Positions 37,679 through 50,116 are shown, counted from the first letter of the stretch. The stretch is 64,000 nucleotides of DNA from Pseudorasbora parva (GCF_024679245.1 NC_090185.1:26476926-26540925), one strand, 5' to 3'. The notes: generated from the letters alone by a model not told the origin. Made by a program: numbers and translations.

Positions 37679-38047
37679 CTGTCCAGTAATCACGTGTGTT
37701 TGACAGACATTCAGTCCCTCAATGCAAAACAGTGCATAAGCATGCAAATGAAATGTTTAACCGGCAAGGCTTTAAAACGCGGGTAAACACCCCTAACTTT
37801 AGTGCATATGATTGGATATTTGCTCATATCAGCGCGTAGACTCAAACACATAGCCGAAATAAACGAAGAGAAATATTTCAAACGGAGAGAAATGGAAATA
37901 ATTCATTAAATGCAAAACCGGAAAAAAAAAAACACAATTCACCGTGAACCGTGAATGCCGTACCGAACGGTTCAATATTATATTGAGTATTGTGGCATCC
38001 CTAATATATACCATACAATATACCATTTATTGGGTATATACACCAAT

Positions 38048-39175
38048 AAGGCCTTACATTATGACCACCTTCTTAATATTGCGTTGGTCCTCTTTTGCTG
38101 CTAACATAGACCTGACCTGTCGAGGCATAGCAGCTGATCCTTTAATTCTTGTAAGTTGCGAGGTGGGGCCTCCATGGATCAGACTAGTTTGTTCAGCAAA
38201 TCTCAGAGATGCTCGAATGGATTGAGATTTGGGGAATTTGCCGAGTCAACATCTAAAACTCATTGTTGTTCTCCTCAAACCATTCCTGAACCATTTTTGC
38301 TTTGTGGCAGGACATATTATCCTGCTGAAAGCCAACAGGGAATACCGTTTCCATGAAAGGCTGTACATGGTCTGCAACAATGCTTAGGTAGGTGGTGCGT
38401 GTCAAAGTAACATCCACATGGATAGCAGGACCCAAGGTTTTCCAGCAGAACATTGTCCAAAGCATCACACTGCCTCCAACGGCTTGCCTTCTTCCCATAC
38501 GGCATCCTGGTGCCATGTGTTCCTCAGGTAAGCGACACACACGCACCCGGCCATCCACGTGATGTAAAAGAAAATGTGATTCATCAGACCAAGCCGCATT
38601 CTTCCATTGCTCTGTGGTCCAGTTCTGATGCTCACGTGCCCACTGTTGGCACTTTCTGCGGTGGACAGGAGTCAACATGGGCACCCTGACTGGTCTGAAG
38701 CTATGCAGCCCCATACGCAACAAACTGCGATGCCCTGTGTATTCTGACACCTTTCTATCAGAACCAGCATTAACTTCTTGAGCAATTTGAGCTACAGTAG
38801 CTCGTCTGTTTGATCGGACCACACGGCCCAGCCTTCACTCCCCATGTTCATCAATGAGCCTCGGCCGCCCATGAGCCTGTCGCCGGTTCTCCACTGTTCC
38901 TCTTGGACCACTTTTGATAGATACCGACCACTGCAGACCGGGAACACCCCACAAGAGCTGCACTTTTCGAGATGCTCTGACCCAGTCGTCTAGCCATCAC
39001 AATTTAAACACAAGCTTGCTCAATCCTTAGCCCATTTTTCCTGCTTCTAACACATCAACTTTGAGGATAAAATGTTCACTTGCTGCCTAATATATCCCAC
39101 CCTCTAACAGGTGCCGTGAGGAAGAGATAATCAGTGTTCACTTCACCTGACAATGGTCATAATGTTATGCCTGAT
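38048..39175 (-). mobile_element. Tc1-like transposon, decayed
   Basis: Inverted ends AAGGCCTTACATTATGACCA (38048) and TGGTCATAATGTTATGCCTG (to about 39173) with a transposase pseudogene on the minus strand. Flanks are TA-rich, so the TA duplication cannot be placed exactly. Confidence 0.8.
38060..38997 (-). pseudogene. Tc1-like transposase pseudogene
   Basis: The frame opens at 38997 with a helix-turn-helix region (MARRLGQSISKSAALVGCSR) and stops near 38850. A second long piece (38822-38253) has TVAQIAQEVNAG, then WSDESHF with the first catalytic Asp, MLWTMFCW in place of the usual VWGCFSG-type strand, and QQDNMSCHKA with the second Asp. After NNNEF a stop interrupts the region where PDLNPIEH, with the third acidic residue, is expected; only PQISIHS-like remnants follow. 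GGPTQY near 38085 marks the usual C-terminus. Cut-and-paste DDE enzyme family. This copy is dead through stops and loss of the third catalytic residue. Confidence 0.85.
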
Positions 39176-40389
39176 CTGTGTGTGTGTGTGTGTGTGTGTA
39201 TATACAGTATATAACCAATTCTTATGTTTTTACAATTGTACATTCTTTAACTATTTTTTACTGTGTAGTTTTCTTGAATAATTATGACCATTTAAGCTTG
39301 CACACAATATAAGTTCTACATTTATTTTCCTCTATGTGAACCAAGTGACTTATTTCAATTTTGGAAAGCATTAACAAACCTATAAAGAGACTTAAAAAAC
39401 CACTGAGCAAGTACAGTATGTCCTCCAGGCTAATACTTCTGGATCTGCTTCTAATAGCTCTCGCATTGCTTTGGGTGTTTGTGACTTTAGATGAGCGACT
39501 GTGTATTCCTAATAACATTCATGCCCCAAATGAACCAGCCTCATGAGATGCTTTATGAGCTCCTTATACAGCACTGCTTTGCAATGCTCCATTAGTGCTT
39601 AGTATAAACTGTACACACTGTCACACAATACAACAACTCCCTGGAAGCTGGTATTCTATGAGGAAGCTCATTAAGCCAGACGAGGAAAACCTAATGGAAA
39701 TAACAGCTAATCTCTCTCATGGCTGCGAATGCTTGGTTTGGGGTCCATTCCACAAAATGCAGCTGGCTCCTCTTTTCTCACTTTGCTCCCTGACAATCTA
39801 GCGTATCTATCTTGAGAAAAATGTGAAGATGCGCCGGGTAGGAGCTATTTTTCTCTATTAAGTTATTAAAGGCCCAACTGCTCTGGGTTCAGTCAAAATA
39901 GGAGTGTGAAAACCGTCCTCCCAGCAAACAGGATGGAAAATCGCATGGATTTTTCTTCAGGCACCTAATTTCACTTTTAGAGAATTCCACAGTTATCCCG
40001 AACTTCAAAGCCATTGGAATTTGATTAATTTTTCACTTTAAGGGACGCTATATCTGTATCAAGATATACTTTTAGATTCAAGCTGCAACAGGCCTGTCAG
40101 CATTTTGTGCTTATTGAATAAAATGGTGGAGTACAAGTACTGCATGGATAATATTAATAAGACAACCTTTGATTTAATACCATTGATTCAATTAAAAGTC
40201 AACGGTATAAAGTCAAAAATATGTTAAAAGTGAATAGGTTTACACATTTCATAATTATATCATTAAAAATTATTTAACTATTTTTTATTTGGATTTTGAC
40301 TGATTTCAAGAGTAAGAAATTGTGATAAGTTGAGCTGCTATCATAATAATGATAAAATAAAATAAAATAGTGCATAATAAAGCACTATG

Positions 40390-40392
<3 letters not shown>
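39176..40392. other. Unassigned stretch
   Basis: A short (GT)n lies at 39177-39199. The rest, including 39300-39980, shows no repeat signature and no supported exon. Confidence 0.3.

Positions 40393-40471
<79 letters not shown>
40393..40471. repeat. (TA)n microsatellite
   Basis: Uninterrupted TA units. Confidence 0.95.
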
Positions 40472-40475
<4 letters not shown>

Positions 40476-40503
40476 AACAGTTTGATTAATCAAACTGTTT
40501 ATT
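40472..40503. repeat. 32-bp perfect palindrome
   Basis: AATAAACAGTTTGATT followed directly by its exact reverse complement, with no spacer, at the edge of the (TA)n tract. Confidence 0.9.
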
Positions 40504-40606
40504 AATTTTTCTACCTCTGAACAAAAGGTGAAAAATCCATCCAAATTCTAGTTTTTCTGATTTTTTTTTTTAAACAAGCTGTTTTCAAATTTTTCTACTT
40601 TCAATA

Positions 40607-40795
40607 TTAAATAAAAAAACGACTGAACGCATGATGCACTGATTCAAGCCCAACCCCTGAAAAACCACCCCACACCATAATCCCCCCTCCACCAAAATTT
40701 ACACTCGGCACAATGCAGTCAGGCAACTGTTCTTCACTTGAATTTACTGAGCTCCTAAAAGAGTGATCCATTCTTTTCACAAATGTTGGTAGCAT
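40607..40795 (-). pseudogene. Tc1 transposase fragment
   Basis: 62-codon remnant with SVNFGGGGIMVWGGFSGVGL, which corresponds to the strand between the first and second catalytic Asp in Tc1 transposases. No catalytic residues retained. Confidence 0.65.
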
Positions 40796-40813
40796 GCCTA
40801 GGTGCTTTGCTTA

Positions 40814-41772
40814 CAGTTTTTTTGGATTGCTTAAGCACGATTTTCAAAACAGGGCCTATGTTTTCAAAATACTCCACACAATTAGCACAACCAACACCCA
40901 GTTAGCAAAACACTACAGATCCTTTGCATAATTAAACACTCTTGTAAAAACTATACACTTCTGTTTAAAAACCACACTTTGTTACCATTTAAAAGACACA
41001 CGTTTCACGTTACTATACTCTCTTTGCACGAGTTACACTCTGCTGTGGTAAACCTAAAACACTTTTAGCACTTCTACTTCCCAATGATTAGAATAGGCTG
41101 CCATCAACAATGTACAAATATAATGTAAATCCACCAAACACTAAACAAGACCAATGATGCAGACTGAAGAAACTCATTTATTTCTCAACAGACCCAAAAT
41201 GTTGACATGGACATTCATAATACTGTAACCAAATGTCACTTTACATATTGTACTGTAAGTTTACAGTAAAAAAACAAACAAAAAAAAACAAAAAAAAACA
41301 AAAAATAGACATTGTCTCTTCGCCTAGCTGGATCTGGCCAGAGATTTTCATCAAAATTGCAGGCTATGTTGTCAATAGCAAGACACCTTGGAAAGCAACA
41401 TCTTGAATGACGAATCCATCATTGCATTGCTACTCCTCCATCTGCTCACAGGCCTCCTCCTTGTCCACCTTGTCCTCCTCCTCGTCTTACTCTTTCTCTG
41501 ACTCTTTCCATTGGTTGTCTGGACGTTGCGGTAATTTGACAGTCAGTGCTTTGGTATTGCAAGGAAGTGACTTCATGATAGATTTTTGTGTGTAATGTAT
41601 GTTAAGTGTGTTTAGTGTTTTGCAAATCACTGTGTGTAAAGTTTTGCAACAAGTGTGAGGTTGACAATGTCCTTATAGTTGTGCAACTATGGGTGGATGT
41701 TTTGCTTCTGTAAGGTTTTGCTAATAGTGTACTACTTTTAATTTTAGTGTGTAAGCAATCCAAAAAAAACTA
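40814..41772. mobile_element. 959-bp element inserted in the Tc1 remnant
   Basis: Ends CAGTTTTTTTGGATTGCTTA and GTAAGCAATCCAAAAAAAACTA are inverted; TA flanks both sides (40812-40813 and 41773-41774). Removing it restores continuous Tc1 sequence (GGTGCTTTGCT-TA-ATACACC). The interior is A/C-rich, with CTCCTCCTCGTC-type runs and no long frame. Superfamily not assigned; the TA duplication fits Tc1/mariner or ISL2EU-type elements. Confidence 0.7.
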
Positions 41773-41855
41773 TAATACACCTTTGGCCAAGGAAGTGATT
41801 GGAACGCCTAAATTCAATGATTTGGAGGGGTGTCCTAATACTTTTGGCAATATGG

Positions 41856-43028
<1,173 letters not shown>

Positions 43029-43875
43029 TTAAAGGTCCCATTCTTCGCGATTCCATCTTTCAAACTTTAGTTAGTGTGTAATGTTGCTGTTAGAGCATAA
43101 ATAATACCTGTAAAATTATAAAGCTCAAAGTTCAATGCCAAGCAAGATATTTTATTTAACAGAAGTTCCCTTTCAAAGTCTACAGCGAACGGCCGGTTTG
43201 GACTACAGCAGGAAGTGCAGGATGTAATGACGCCACTAGAACCGTTTGTTGACTAACCCTCCGCCCACAAGAACACGCAAAATAGGGGGCGTGGTCTGTT
43301 GCTCTCCCACGTGGAGAAGAGGCGCATTCAGCGCTTGCATCTCCCCATTATGGTAAGAGGCGGGACCTTTCCGGGCAAAGTGCGCTAAGCTGCTGTCCAA
43401 TCACAACACGGGAAGCGCTGGCCCAATCAGAACTCGTTACGTGTTTCTGAAGGATGGACTTCATACACTCTAAAAAAAATGCTGGGTTAAAAACAACCCA
43501 AGTTGGGTTGAAAATGCACTAACCAAACAATTGGGTTGATTTTACCCAACGGGTGAGTTGTTTTAACCCAGCGGTTGGGTTAAATGTTGCTTAAGACAAC
43601 CCAATTGCTGGCTTAAAACAACTCAGCCATTGGGTTAAAACAACCCAATTGTTGGGTTAGTGGATTTTCAACCCAACTTGGGTTGTTTTTAACCCAGCAT
43701 TTTTTAGAGTGTAGAACAAGGAAATCATCAGGCCGTTTTTAGGACGGAGGAAACAGCGCTAAGTAAATTGTGTGAAAAATACTGTTTTTTTACACGCGAA
43801 ACATGAACTCATGTTATATTGCACACTGTAAACATAATCAAAGCTTCGAAAACACGCGAAGAACAGGACCTTTAA
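43029..43875. mobile_element. AAAGGTCCCATTCTTCGCG element, copy 2, with nested foldback
   Basis: Reverse orientation copy of 28096-28691 with ends TTAAAGGTCCCATTCTTCGCG and GCGAAGAACAGGACCTTTAA. It is interrupted by 43466-43711 and appears to sit inside a further repeat whose CAAGTAAAAAAGTA / AAGTAAAAGTTTTCC halves flank it. Confidence 0.8.
43466..43711. mobile_element. 246-bp foldback, TA duplication proven by empty site
   Basis: Ends CACTCTAAAAAAAATGCTGGG and CCCAGCATTTTTTAGAGTG, with interior TTGGGTTGAAAAT/ATTTTCAACCCAA arms. Flanks are TA...TA. The unoccupied copy at 28252-28253 reads CTATGAAGTC (reverse complement GACTTCATAG) with one TA. Confidence 0.88.
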
Positions 43876-45052
43876 TGTAATTAAGTATTAAAGGTAAGAA
43901 AACAACTTTTATTTATGAAATGTAGTGCAGTAAAAAGTATGATATTATATAGTATGTTTTGTAATAATGAAGTAAAAGTTTTCCAAAGAAAAACACTGAT
44001 AAAGTATAAACTTAAAAATGTACTTGAGTAGAAAGTTAAAACACTCCACTACTGTCCGCCTCTGGTAAAAAACAAAGTATATCAAAAAGATGCAGGTGCA
44101 CATACAGTTTTTATTCATTCGACGCATATTGTAGCTTAGATGTAAATATGTTTATACCAGCATGTTCTGCTATGTGATATTCACTGTCATGTTACTGCAA
44201 ATAAATTTCACTTTTCATCTTCATATTACATTCCTGTAAAGATTGCACAATATACTCAAACTTTGCAGCTCTGTGGCAAAACATGTATTTTAGAATGTGT
44301 TTGCACATTCACTTGGTTTGTTTGCTCTGGACCAAAATAACAAAAATAGTGTTTAGCATTCGCATTGGCAATTTTAACGCCAAAGGCATTGTAAAATGTT
44401 GCCAGGTTTGCAATTTTCCCATGGTATTGGGCTACTTTAACTTTGTTGCCATGGGCTGTTTCATGTCCGTGGGTTTAAGCAACGTGATATTCAGCCCCAT
44501 TAATGTGAAAAAATATATATTTATCCCTGTAAGGCAAAAAAAAAAAAAAAAAAATTTAAATAAGTGATTGGGCTAGTTTTAAGCAGTAATCGGGCGGGTT
44601 TTGTGGTGAAAATCTGGCAAACCTAGCATAGAGATACGTACACAGCCTGATTGGTCGGCTTTTATGACGTATGACATAACATCATGAATCCGACCAGAAA
44701 AAAAACAGGTATGCTTGAGCATTCTGTCCTTTTTAGGGTTGACATCACCTTCTGTTTTTGGCAACGTCTTTGGTTCGTGTTGCATTCATATTTAATTCAA
44801 ACCACACCAGAGTTCATTTGGAACGGACCGAGACCCATCTTTTCAGGGGTCTCTTCCCGCTTGTTTGGTGCACAACAGGGTTCGATCAGCAGGGATCACG
44901 CATATTCAAATAAACCGCACAAGCAGAGCAATTGCTCCGGGGTTCGTTTTAATGAAACCAAACATGTGTGAACTCAGCCTTAGACCAGACATGGAATTCC
45001 GATTGAGTACGACCTCGACGCATCACTAAGAGGTGACATATTTGCTAATGAA
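43876..45052. other. Unassigned, with probable small elements
   Basis: 44300-44990 contains GACCAAAATAACAAAAATAGTG and TTGCTCCGGGGTTCGTTTTAATG, which look like fish repeat fragments. A poly-A run lies at 44539-44556. No exon. Confidence 0.3.
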
Positions 45053-45397
45053 ATTTATTAATAGGATTAACCCCTTGAGATGTACCATCTCGTTTTCGAG
45101 GCGGTCCTAATGTACAATCAAGACATAGTTACAAAACAATTACTAATACAATTAACAACAAAACAAGACAAAACAAAGCAAACAATAACAACAACAAAAA
45201 CAATTATATATGTAATAATAATAATAAATAATATAAATAAATAAATATATTTTACACCACAAAAAAAAGATAAATACAAAACAAAATAAACTGTACAAAA
45301 AGTACCATTATAAATAAAATACAAATATAAAAAAATATTAACAAAACCAGTGAATAACAGTGACAGTATAAACGATACCATGTACAATCAACCTTAA

Positions 45398-46195
45398 CCC
45401 TTTAACTGTCACCGTCCCACAGGTGGGACGCTTGGCGCTCTTTTTTTGATTGCCTTTTTTTCGTATCATATATTTTAGTAATTATCATAAATTAGGTATC
45501 TTTCGAAAGCTTACGAACTCAAAATTCATCCTGTGAAAACCGTTTTGAAATCAGACGTTGCGTTACCATGGAAACGGTACTCTAATTTCTTCTAGCGGGT
45601 TCCTCCCCTAGTGGGCAGTGTCATGTTTCATATTACGAAATGTATTTTAACTACTTTATAATCAAAATCTTTTCTAATCTTGACAAAACACATATCATTG
45701 GAAAGGTCTGAGTCTCAAGGTTCCATATGTGGTGACTGTTTTATGATGGAAGTGATATTTGGACAGAAATTTACAGGAAAATGCATCAAAAAAACAATCA
45801 ATGGAAATTGAATGACACCCGGTGGCTATTTTTGGTACAGCGCCTAAACAAAATCTCATGGGGACTTCAATTTTTGTGATATCAACTTCAAATTTGGAAC
45901 ACAACTTGGTTAGATATATGCATTTGATTTTATAGTAATTTTAGAGTAAAACATTTTTTGTAAAATATATATTTTATATAAAATAAAAAAATATTTAGTA
46001 CTGTATTTTTCATTTTCAGTAAATTTAAACTTCCATAACTTTTTCTTTCTTTAATATTTTGAAATGCTTTCTTTTTTCTTTAAATCAAGACCAAACTTAA
46101 GTCTATATTCCAAACCATTCTTGAATTACAGCCTTTTAAGTTTGGATAGTGCATTTTCATGACTATTCTCAAAAACGGGGGTGACAGTTAAAGGG
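45398..46195. mobile_element. piggyBac-like non-autonomous element (798 bp)
   Basis: The 16-bp inverted ends CCCTTTAACTGTCACC are perfect, flanked by TTAA on both sides (45394-45397, 46196-46199). A diverged partial copy ends at 51549. No transposase. The CCC ends plus TTAA duplication are the piggyBac signature. Confidence 0.85.
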
Positions 46196-46199
46196 TTAA

Positions 46200-46970
46200 A
46201 AAAGGATAATAAAGATTGTTTAAACAACCTAAAAGATGTAATAGACCTAATATCGGCAGGTAAATTATTCCAGTCTTTTGCGGCTTTACACATAAATGAT
46301 CTTTTACCAATAGTTTTGTGTGCACGACAAGCAACAAAATAAGTCTGTACAGAGTGCCTAACATGGTAATTTGAAGAAAAAGGTACAAAATATCGTTGAA
46401 GATAACTGGGATAGTTAAAATAAATACATTTAAATATGAAATTAAGCCAATGAATGTGTCTTCTCACATACAGAGATGACCATTGAAGTGCATCATACAC
46501 TTCATTCGTACATTGAACAGTGATGAGTGAAATAAGTACATCCCAAAACAAATCTACAGATTCTATTATATGCTGTATTAAGAGACTAAAGATCTGATTT
46601 AGCTGCTGTTTGATAAACCACATCACAATAATCAAAAAACGGAAGTTTTAATAGAGAAACAAGTTTCTTACGAACACTATACGAAAAACAACTCCGAGAA
46701 CGATACAAAGTACTAATTCCCATGTTGACTTTACGTAAAACATGATTAATGTGTGATTTAAAAGAAAGTTCAGAATCAAGCCATACACCTAGATATTTAA
46801 TAGCATCAACTTTCTGTAAAATAGTACTGTCTTTACATAATACAGCACAAGAACAAGCTTAAGATTTCAGTTTCTGTCTAGAACCAAAAATCATAGTATA
46901 TGACTTGCTTTTATTAAGCACTAATTTATTTGCCAAAAGCCAATCTTGTAGAGAATTAAAATAAAATGAT
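46200..46970 (-). pseudogene. LINE reverse transcriptase C-terminal fragment
   Basis: Reading right to left: LQDWLLANKLVLNKSKS (about 46950-46900), IKYLGVWLDSELSFKSHI (about 46810-46755), then a region homologous to RT C-terminal domains with VYDALQWSSLYVRRHIHWL, HSVQTYFVACRA and KAAKDWNNLPADIRSI (about 46340-46240). An in-frame TAG at 46588-46586 and at least one frameshift near 46500 break it. Reverse-transcribes element RNA in intact relatives. The catalytic YxDD motif lies upstream of the truncation and is absent. The frame ends where the inserted TTAA element begins. Confidence 0.8.
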
Positions 46971-46975
46971 TGTGC

Positions 46976-47467
46976 CAGAAGAACATCGTCAGAACTTCAT
47001 TATGTCACTCAATAACTGGTATCTCAGTGAGCTTTCATTACGTGTGTGTTTATTTTTTAAAGGATTTGCCCATGACTGCATTGACCACAGACATCCTGTT
47101 TCCTGGTTACTCATTATCAGAAAAATCAGTTTGCAGACACCTACGTAAACCTTTTCTGACCTTCAGCGTAGTCTATTATGGTCTATCATGAGTGTTTTTA
47201 ATGGTTCGCTCTCAGAAATGTCGATAATCTGATTTATTTGCTCTATTCCAAAAACTAGTGCAGCTGCCTATAAGGAGGCAGTATTTTAAGCTATCACAGC
47301 CGTGCTCAATCCACAAGCCTGTTCCAAAAGGCATCACATATATTCATCATCAAGGCCGTCCCAGAATGCATTGCAATCAAGTGACAGAAATTGATTCTAT
47401 TATAAATAGAATGCCAGTTTTAATTATAAATGTATTTCTATTTTATTCAATGTGGCCTGGTAAATCC
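46976..47467. other. Unassigned stretch
   Basis: No feature recognised. Confidence 0.3.
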
Positions 47468-47637
47468 CACTATAAAAAATAAAGTTGAGAAAACCTAAAA
47501 GTTTAAGGCAACCAGCTACAGAACATTTCCGAGCTTTCTCAACTTAGGGTCAATTGTACAAACTTTGTTTGAGTTATCTCAACTTTTTGCATGTTAAATA
47601 GTTGAATAAACTTTAAAAGCTGAATTTTTTTACAGTG
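47468..47637. mobile_element. CACTGTAAAAA-type small element
   Basis: Ends CACTATAAAAAATAAAG and TTTTTTTACAGTG; interior has AACTTTTTGCAT and GTTGAGATAACTC-like motifs shared with the next element. Confidence 0.55.
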
Positions 47638-47721
47638 CAGTATGCTGGAATGGCACTGATTTTATTCAATAAAGTTTTGCAGTATGTTCACCAAAGTGTT
47701 TTTTTGTTGTTGTTGTTTTCA

Positions 47722-48099
47722 CACTGTAAAAATTGTTTTTTGTTGGTTTAACTTAAAAAAGTAAGTAACCAGGTTGCCTTAAAATTTTGAGTTTATTGAA
47801 ATTAAATATTTGAGTTGATACAATGAAGGACACTTGTTTAATAAATAGAAACTCATAATATTATTGTATCTAAACCACATACAATTTTTAATAAATCCAC
47901 TATTTGGCATGTTTCACTGCGTCATCAGAAATAAAACACACAAAATTACCCAATATGCTTACAAAATCTTTTAATAATATTTTAATAAAGGTTGTCGAAT
48001 CTCAAAAAATGTTCATTGTATTAACTCAAAAATTTAATTTCAATGAACTCAATTTTAAGGCAACTAGGTAACTTTTTTTCTAAATAATTTTTTACAGTG
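47722..48099. mobile_element. CACTGTAAAAA-type small element
   Basis: Ends CACTGTAAAAATTG and AATTTTTTACAGTG. Arms with TTGAGTTTATTGAAATTAAAT and its inverse at 48025-48050 make it a loose foldback. Confidence 0.65.
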
Positions 48100-48457
48100 C
48101 AATGGGAGTGCCGCATTTTTAGAACACCATGAGAGTAACGAAGTGCTGAGCATCTATGTCACGCTCAAGTGCGTTTTTTTTACCGGTCACTGAGAGGAAA
48201 ATGCAGCAGTCATCACTGTCACTTTTTCCCAGCAATCCAATCACAGTGGAGGAAGGGCGGGACAAATACAACACCAACCAACCGCCACATTCTGCTTGTA
48301 CAGCGTCAACAGATGACAACAACAAGCATGAATACAAAAATTTAAAACGAGCCAGAGCAAATGCTTTACATTGTATCGACATTTTTAAATCGAATCAATA
48401 CAGAAACAAACTATCTGTGAAATGAGATAATAGTAACACTTCGGTGGATATTCCATA
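48100..48457. repeat. Probable dispersed repeat
   Basis: GAGAGGAAAATGCAGCAGTCATC and CAATCCAATCACAGTGGAGG look like part of a fish transposon. The two open frames here (one per strand) lack domain motifs. Low confidence. Confidence 0.3.
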
Positions 48458-48780
48458 CACTGTAAAAAATTTCTAGTGCTTTCAACAAATTATTTAGTAA
48501 CTAGTTCCACAAATATTTTACGTTCACTCAATTTCATTCTAGAAATTGTTACCTGAATTAATATTTTTTAATTGGCACAAACTTGACTTCAACATTAAAA
48601 TGTACGTTTGCTCAATTATTTTTAAAGTTAATTGAATTAATAATTTTTAGTTGGCTCAAACTTGACTTCAACTTTAAAATGTACGTTTACTCAACCTGTT
48701 TTTATAATTAATTCAACTAAAACATTTTAATTAGGGGTTTCATTTTAAAATGGTTTTAATTGTTACTAGAAATTGCAGTG
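48458..48780. mobile_element. CACTGTAAAAA-type small element
   Basis: Ends CACTGTAAAAAATTTCTAGT and ACTAGAAATTGCAGTG. Interior repeats of TTGGCTCAAACTTGACTTCAAC (48575 and 48652) are direct duplicates. Non-coding. Confidence 0.65.
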
Positions 48781-49038
48781 GTGGAACTAGTTACAACATG
48801 TTATAGTGAGGATAAAAACAAATTAAAGCACATTGTATCATCTGCATTTATAAAATTTGGCATACACAATACATTTTCATAAGAATTAATTTCAAATTTC
48901 TTTAAATAATAAAAAAAATGACCAAACACCCTTGTCACTTTTCTTTAATGTCTTTAATGCACCTTTAGTTTTGAAAATACACACAGTCAAAGTAGATACA
49001 GTGGAGCATTCTTGCTTCTTGTCAGTGTTTCAGCTGGA
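48781..49038. other. Unassigned; possible 3' region of the micro-ORF transcript
   Basis: On the minus strand this region lies downstream of the two-exon candidate and contains ATTAAAGACATTAAAGAAA (about 48960-48940), which could serve as a weak poly(A) signal. Confidence 0.25.
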
Positions 49039-49361
49039 AAAGGGATAGTTCACCAAAAATGAAAATTCTGTCCTCATTTATTCGCCCTCATGTTGCTCAA
49101 ATCCTGTATAATTTTCTTTGTTCTGCTGAACACAAAATAAGATATTTGGAAGAATGTTTGTAACAAAGCAGATGGAGCAACCATTTACTACCATAGTATT
49201 TTCCCCCCTACTATGGTAGTGATTGGTTGCTACATCTGCTTGGTTACAAACATTCTTTCAAATATCTTATTTTGTGCTCAGCAGAACAAAGAAACTCATA
49301 CAGGTTTGGAACAACATGGGGGTAAATGACAGAATTTTCATTTTGGGTTAACTATCCCTTT
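49039..49361. mobile_element. Foldback element, 323 bp
   Basis: Arms AAAGGGATAGTTCACCAAAAATG and CATTTTGGGTTAACTATCCCTTT with inner GTTTGTAACAAAGCAGATG / CATCTGCTTGGTTACAAAC, nearly palindromic around 49200. It abuts the micro-ORF exon at 49362. Confidence 0.8.
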
Positions 49362-50116
49362 AAGAAGAACTGACTGGCTTGGATGAGAAACTTTGCAACG
49401 ACAAAGCATCAATGGTGGATATCTTGGTCACACCCTGTTGGAGAAAGAAAGAGAAAAATTAACAATAATTAAATAAAAAATTATATTCTTTATACATTTT
49501 ATCAATATTAAGAATTTACTTCCATGTGTGACTAAACTAAAGTTTAGAATTCGTCCCACTTGTGAGGACGATGAAATGAGCGCCATTTTATCATAGTATT
49601 CATGGTTATGTTGTTCCCTTAATTTACGGGACAATTTCAAAAGTTGTAACGCGAAAAAAAAACACAACCACACCCTAAATAGCGTACATGATTTAGCCTA
49701 CATTAAGTTACACGTTTGACATGTTTCAGTAAATTTGCACGTATAAAAATCACCACAGCACCTTGGCCTAACGTTATAGTTAATGAGAGAAAGTTTGTCT
49801 GACACAAAAATAGCACACAACACGCTGAGATTAAATCTAAAATACATTATATAGTATTATAGTTTAAAACAAAATTATGTATTATTACTTAAACATGGTT
49901 AAAGACCACATTAACGTAACGCAAATCATTTATTCGACGAGTGAACTTGACGTAGACATCACTTAGGCCTAAATAATCCCTATTTCCCTTGGATATATTT
50001 ACTTCTAATTTACTTCTTACTTCACTTCTAACGTTAAATATCCACACAAGCTTAATATGTTCGACATATTTGTCTGCAGTTTAATCATTAACACTTACCT
50101 GACGCGTGAACTGCAT
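49360..50116 (-). CDS. Candidate two-exon micro-ORF (30 aa)
   Basis: Exon 1 coding part is 50116-50099: ATG CAG TTC ACG CGT CAG, followed directly by GTAAGT (50098-50093), an ideal donor. Exon 2 starts at 49434 after a strong polypyrimidine tract and CAG (TTTTCTCTTTCTTTCTCCAACAG), and continues in phase with GVTKISTIDALSLQSF to a TAA at 49362-49360. The intron is 664 bp. The ATG has A at -3. The upstream exon region (to about 50240) is CG-rich, as in fish promoters. The stop codon straddles the boundary of a foldback element, so the exon may once have been different. No known domain. It may encode a micropeptide, be the 5' part of a non-coding RNA, or be a mobile-element exon. This is the best splice-supported structure in the window, but there is no homology evidence. 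Confidence 0.35.

Larger units (their letters stand above)
35774..38003. mobile_element. Outer hAT-type non-autonomous element
   Basis: Ends TAGGGATGCAACAATAC and GTATTGTGGCATCCCTA are inverted with one mismatch. A perfect 8-bp duplication ATATATAC flanks it (35766-35773, 38004-38011). Without the inner element it is about 590 bp and non-coding. 8-bp duplication and end form fit the hAT superfamily. Confidence 0.85.
45053..46975 (-). mobile_element. 5'-truncated LINE (CR1/L2/Rex type)
   Basis: Minus-strand copy running from the reverse-transcriptase thumb region to the 3' end. The 3' UTR has GTACATTAGGACCGCCTCG...GATGGTACATCTCAAGGGG and ends in ATTAATAAA. It is interrupted near the end of the coding region by a TTAA-type element at 45398-46195. 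No target duplication was identified. Confidence 0.75.

Noticed and set aside
48156..48425. 89-codon frame and its antisense partner
   Set aside because: Both strands open over a probable dispersed repeat; no motif and no splice evidence.
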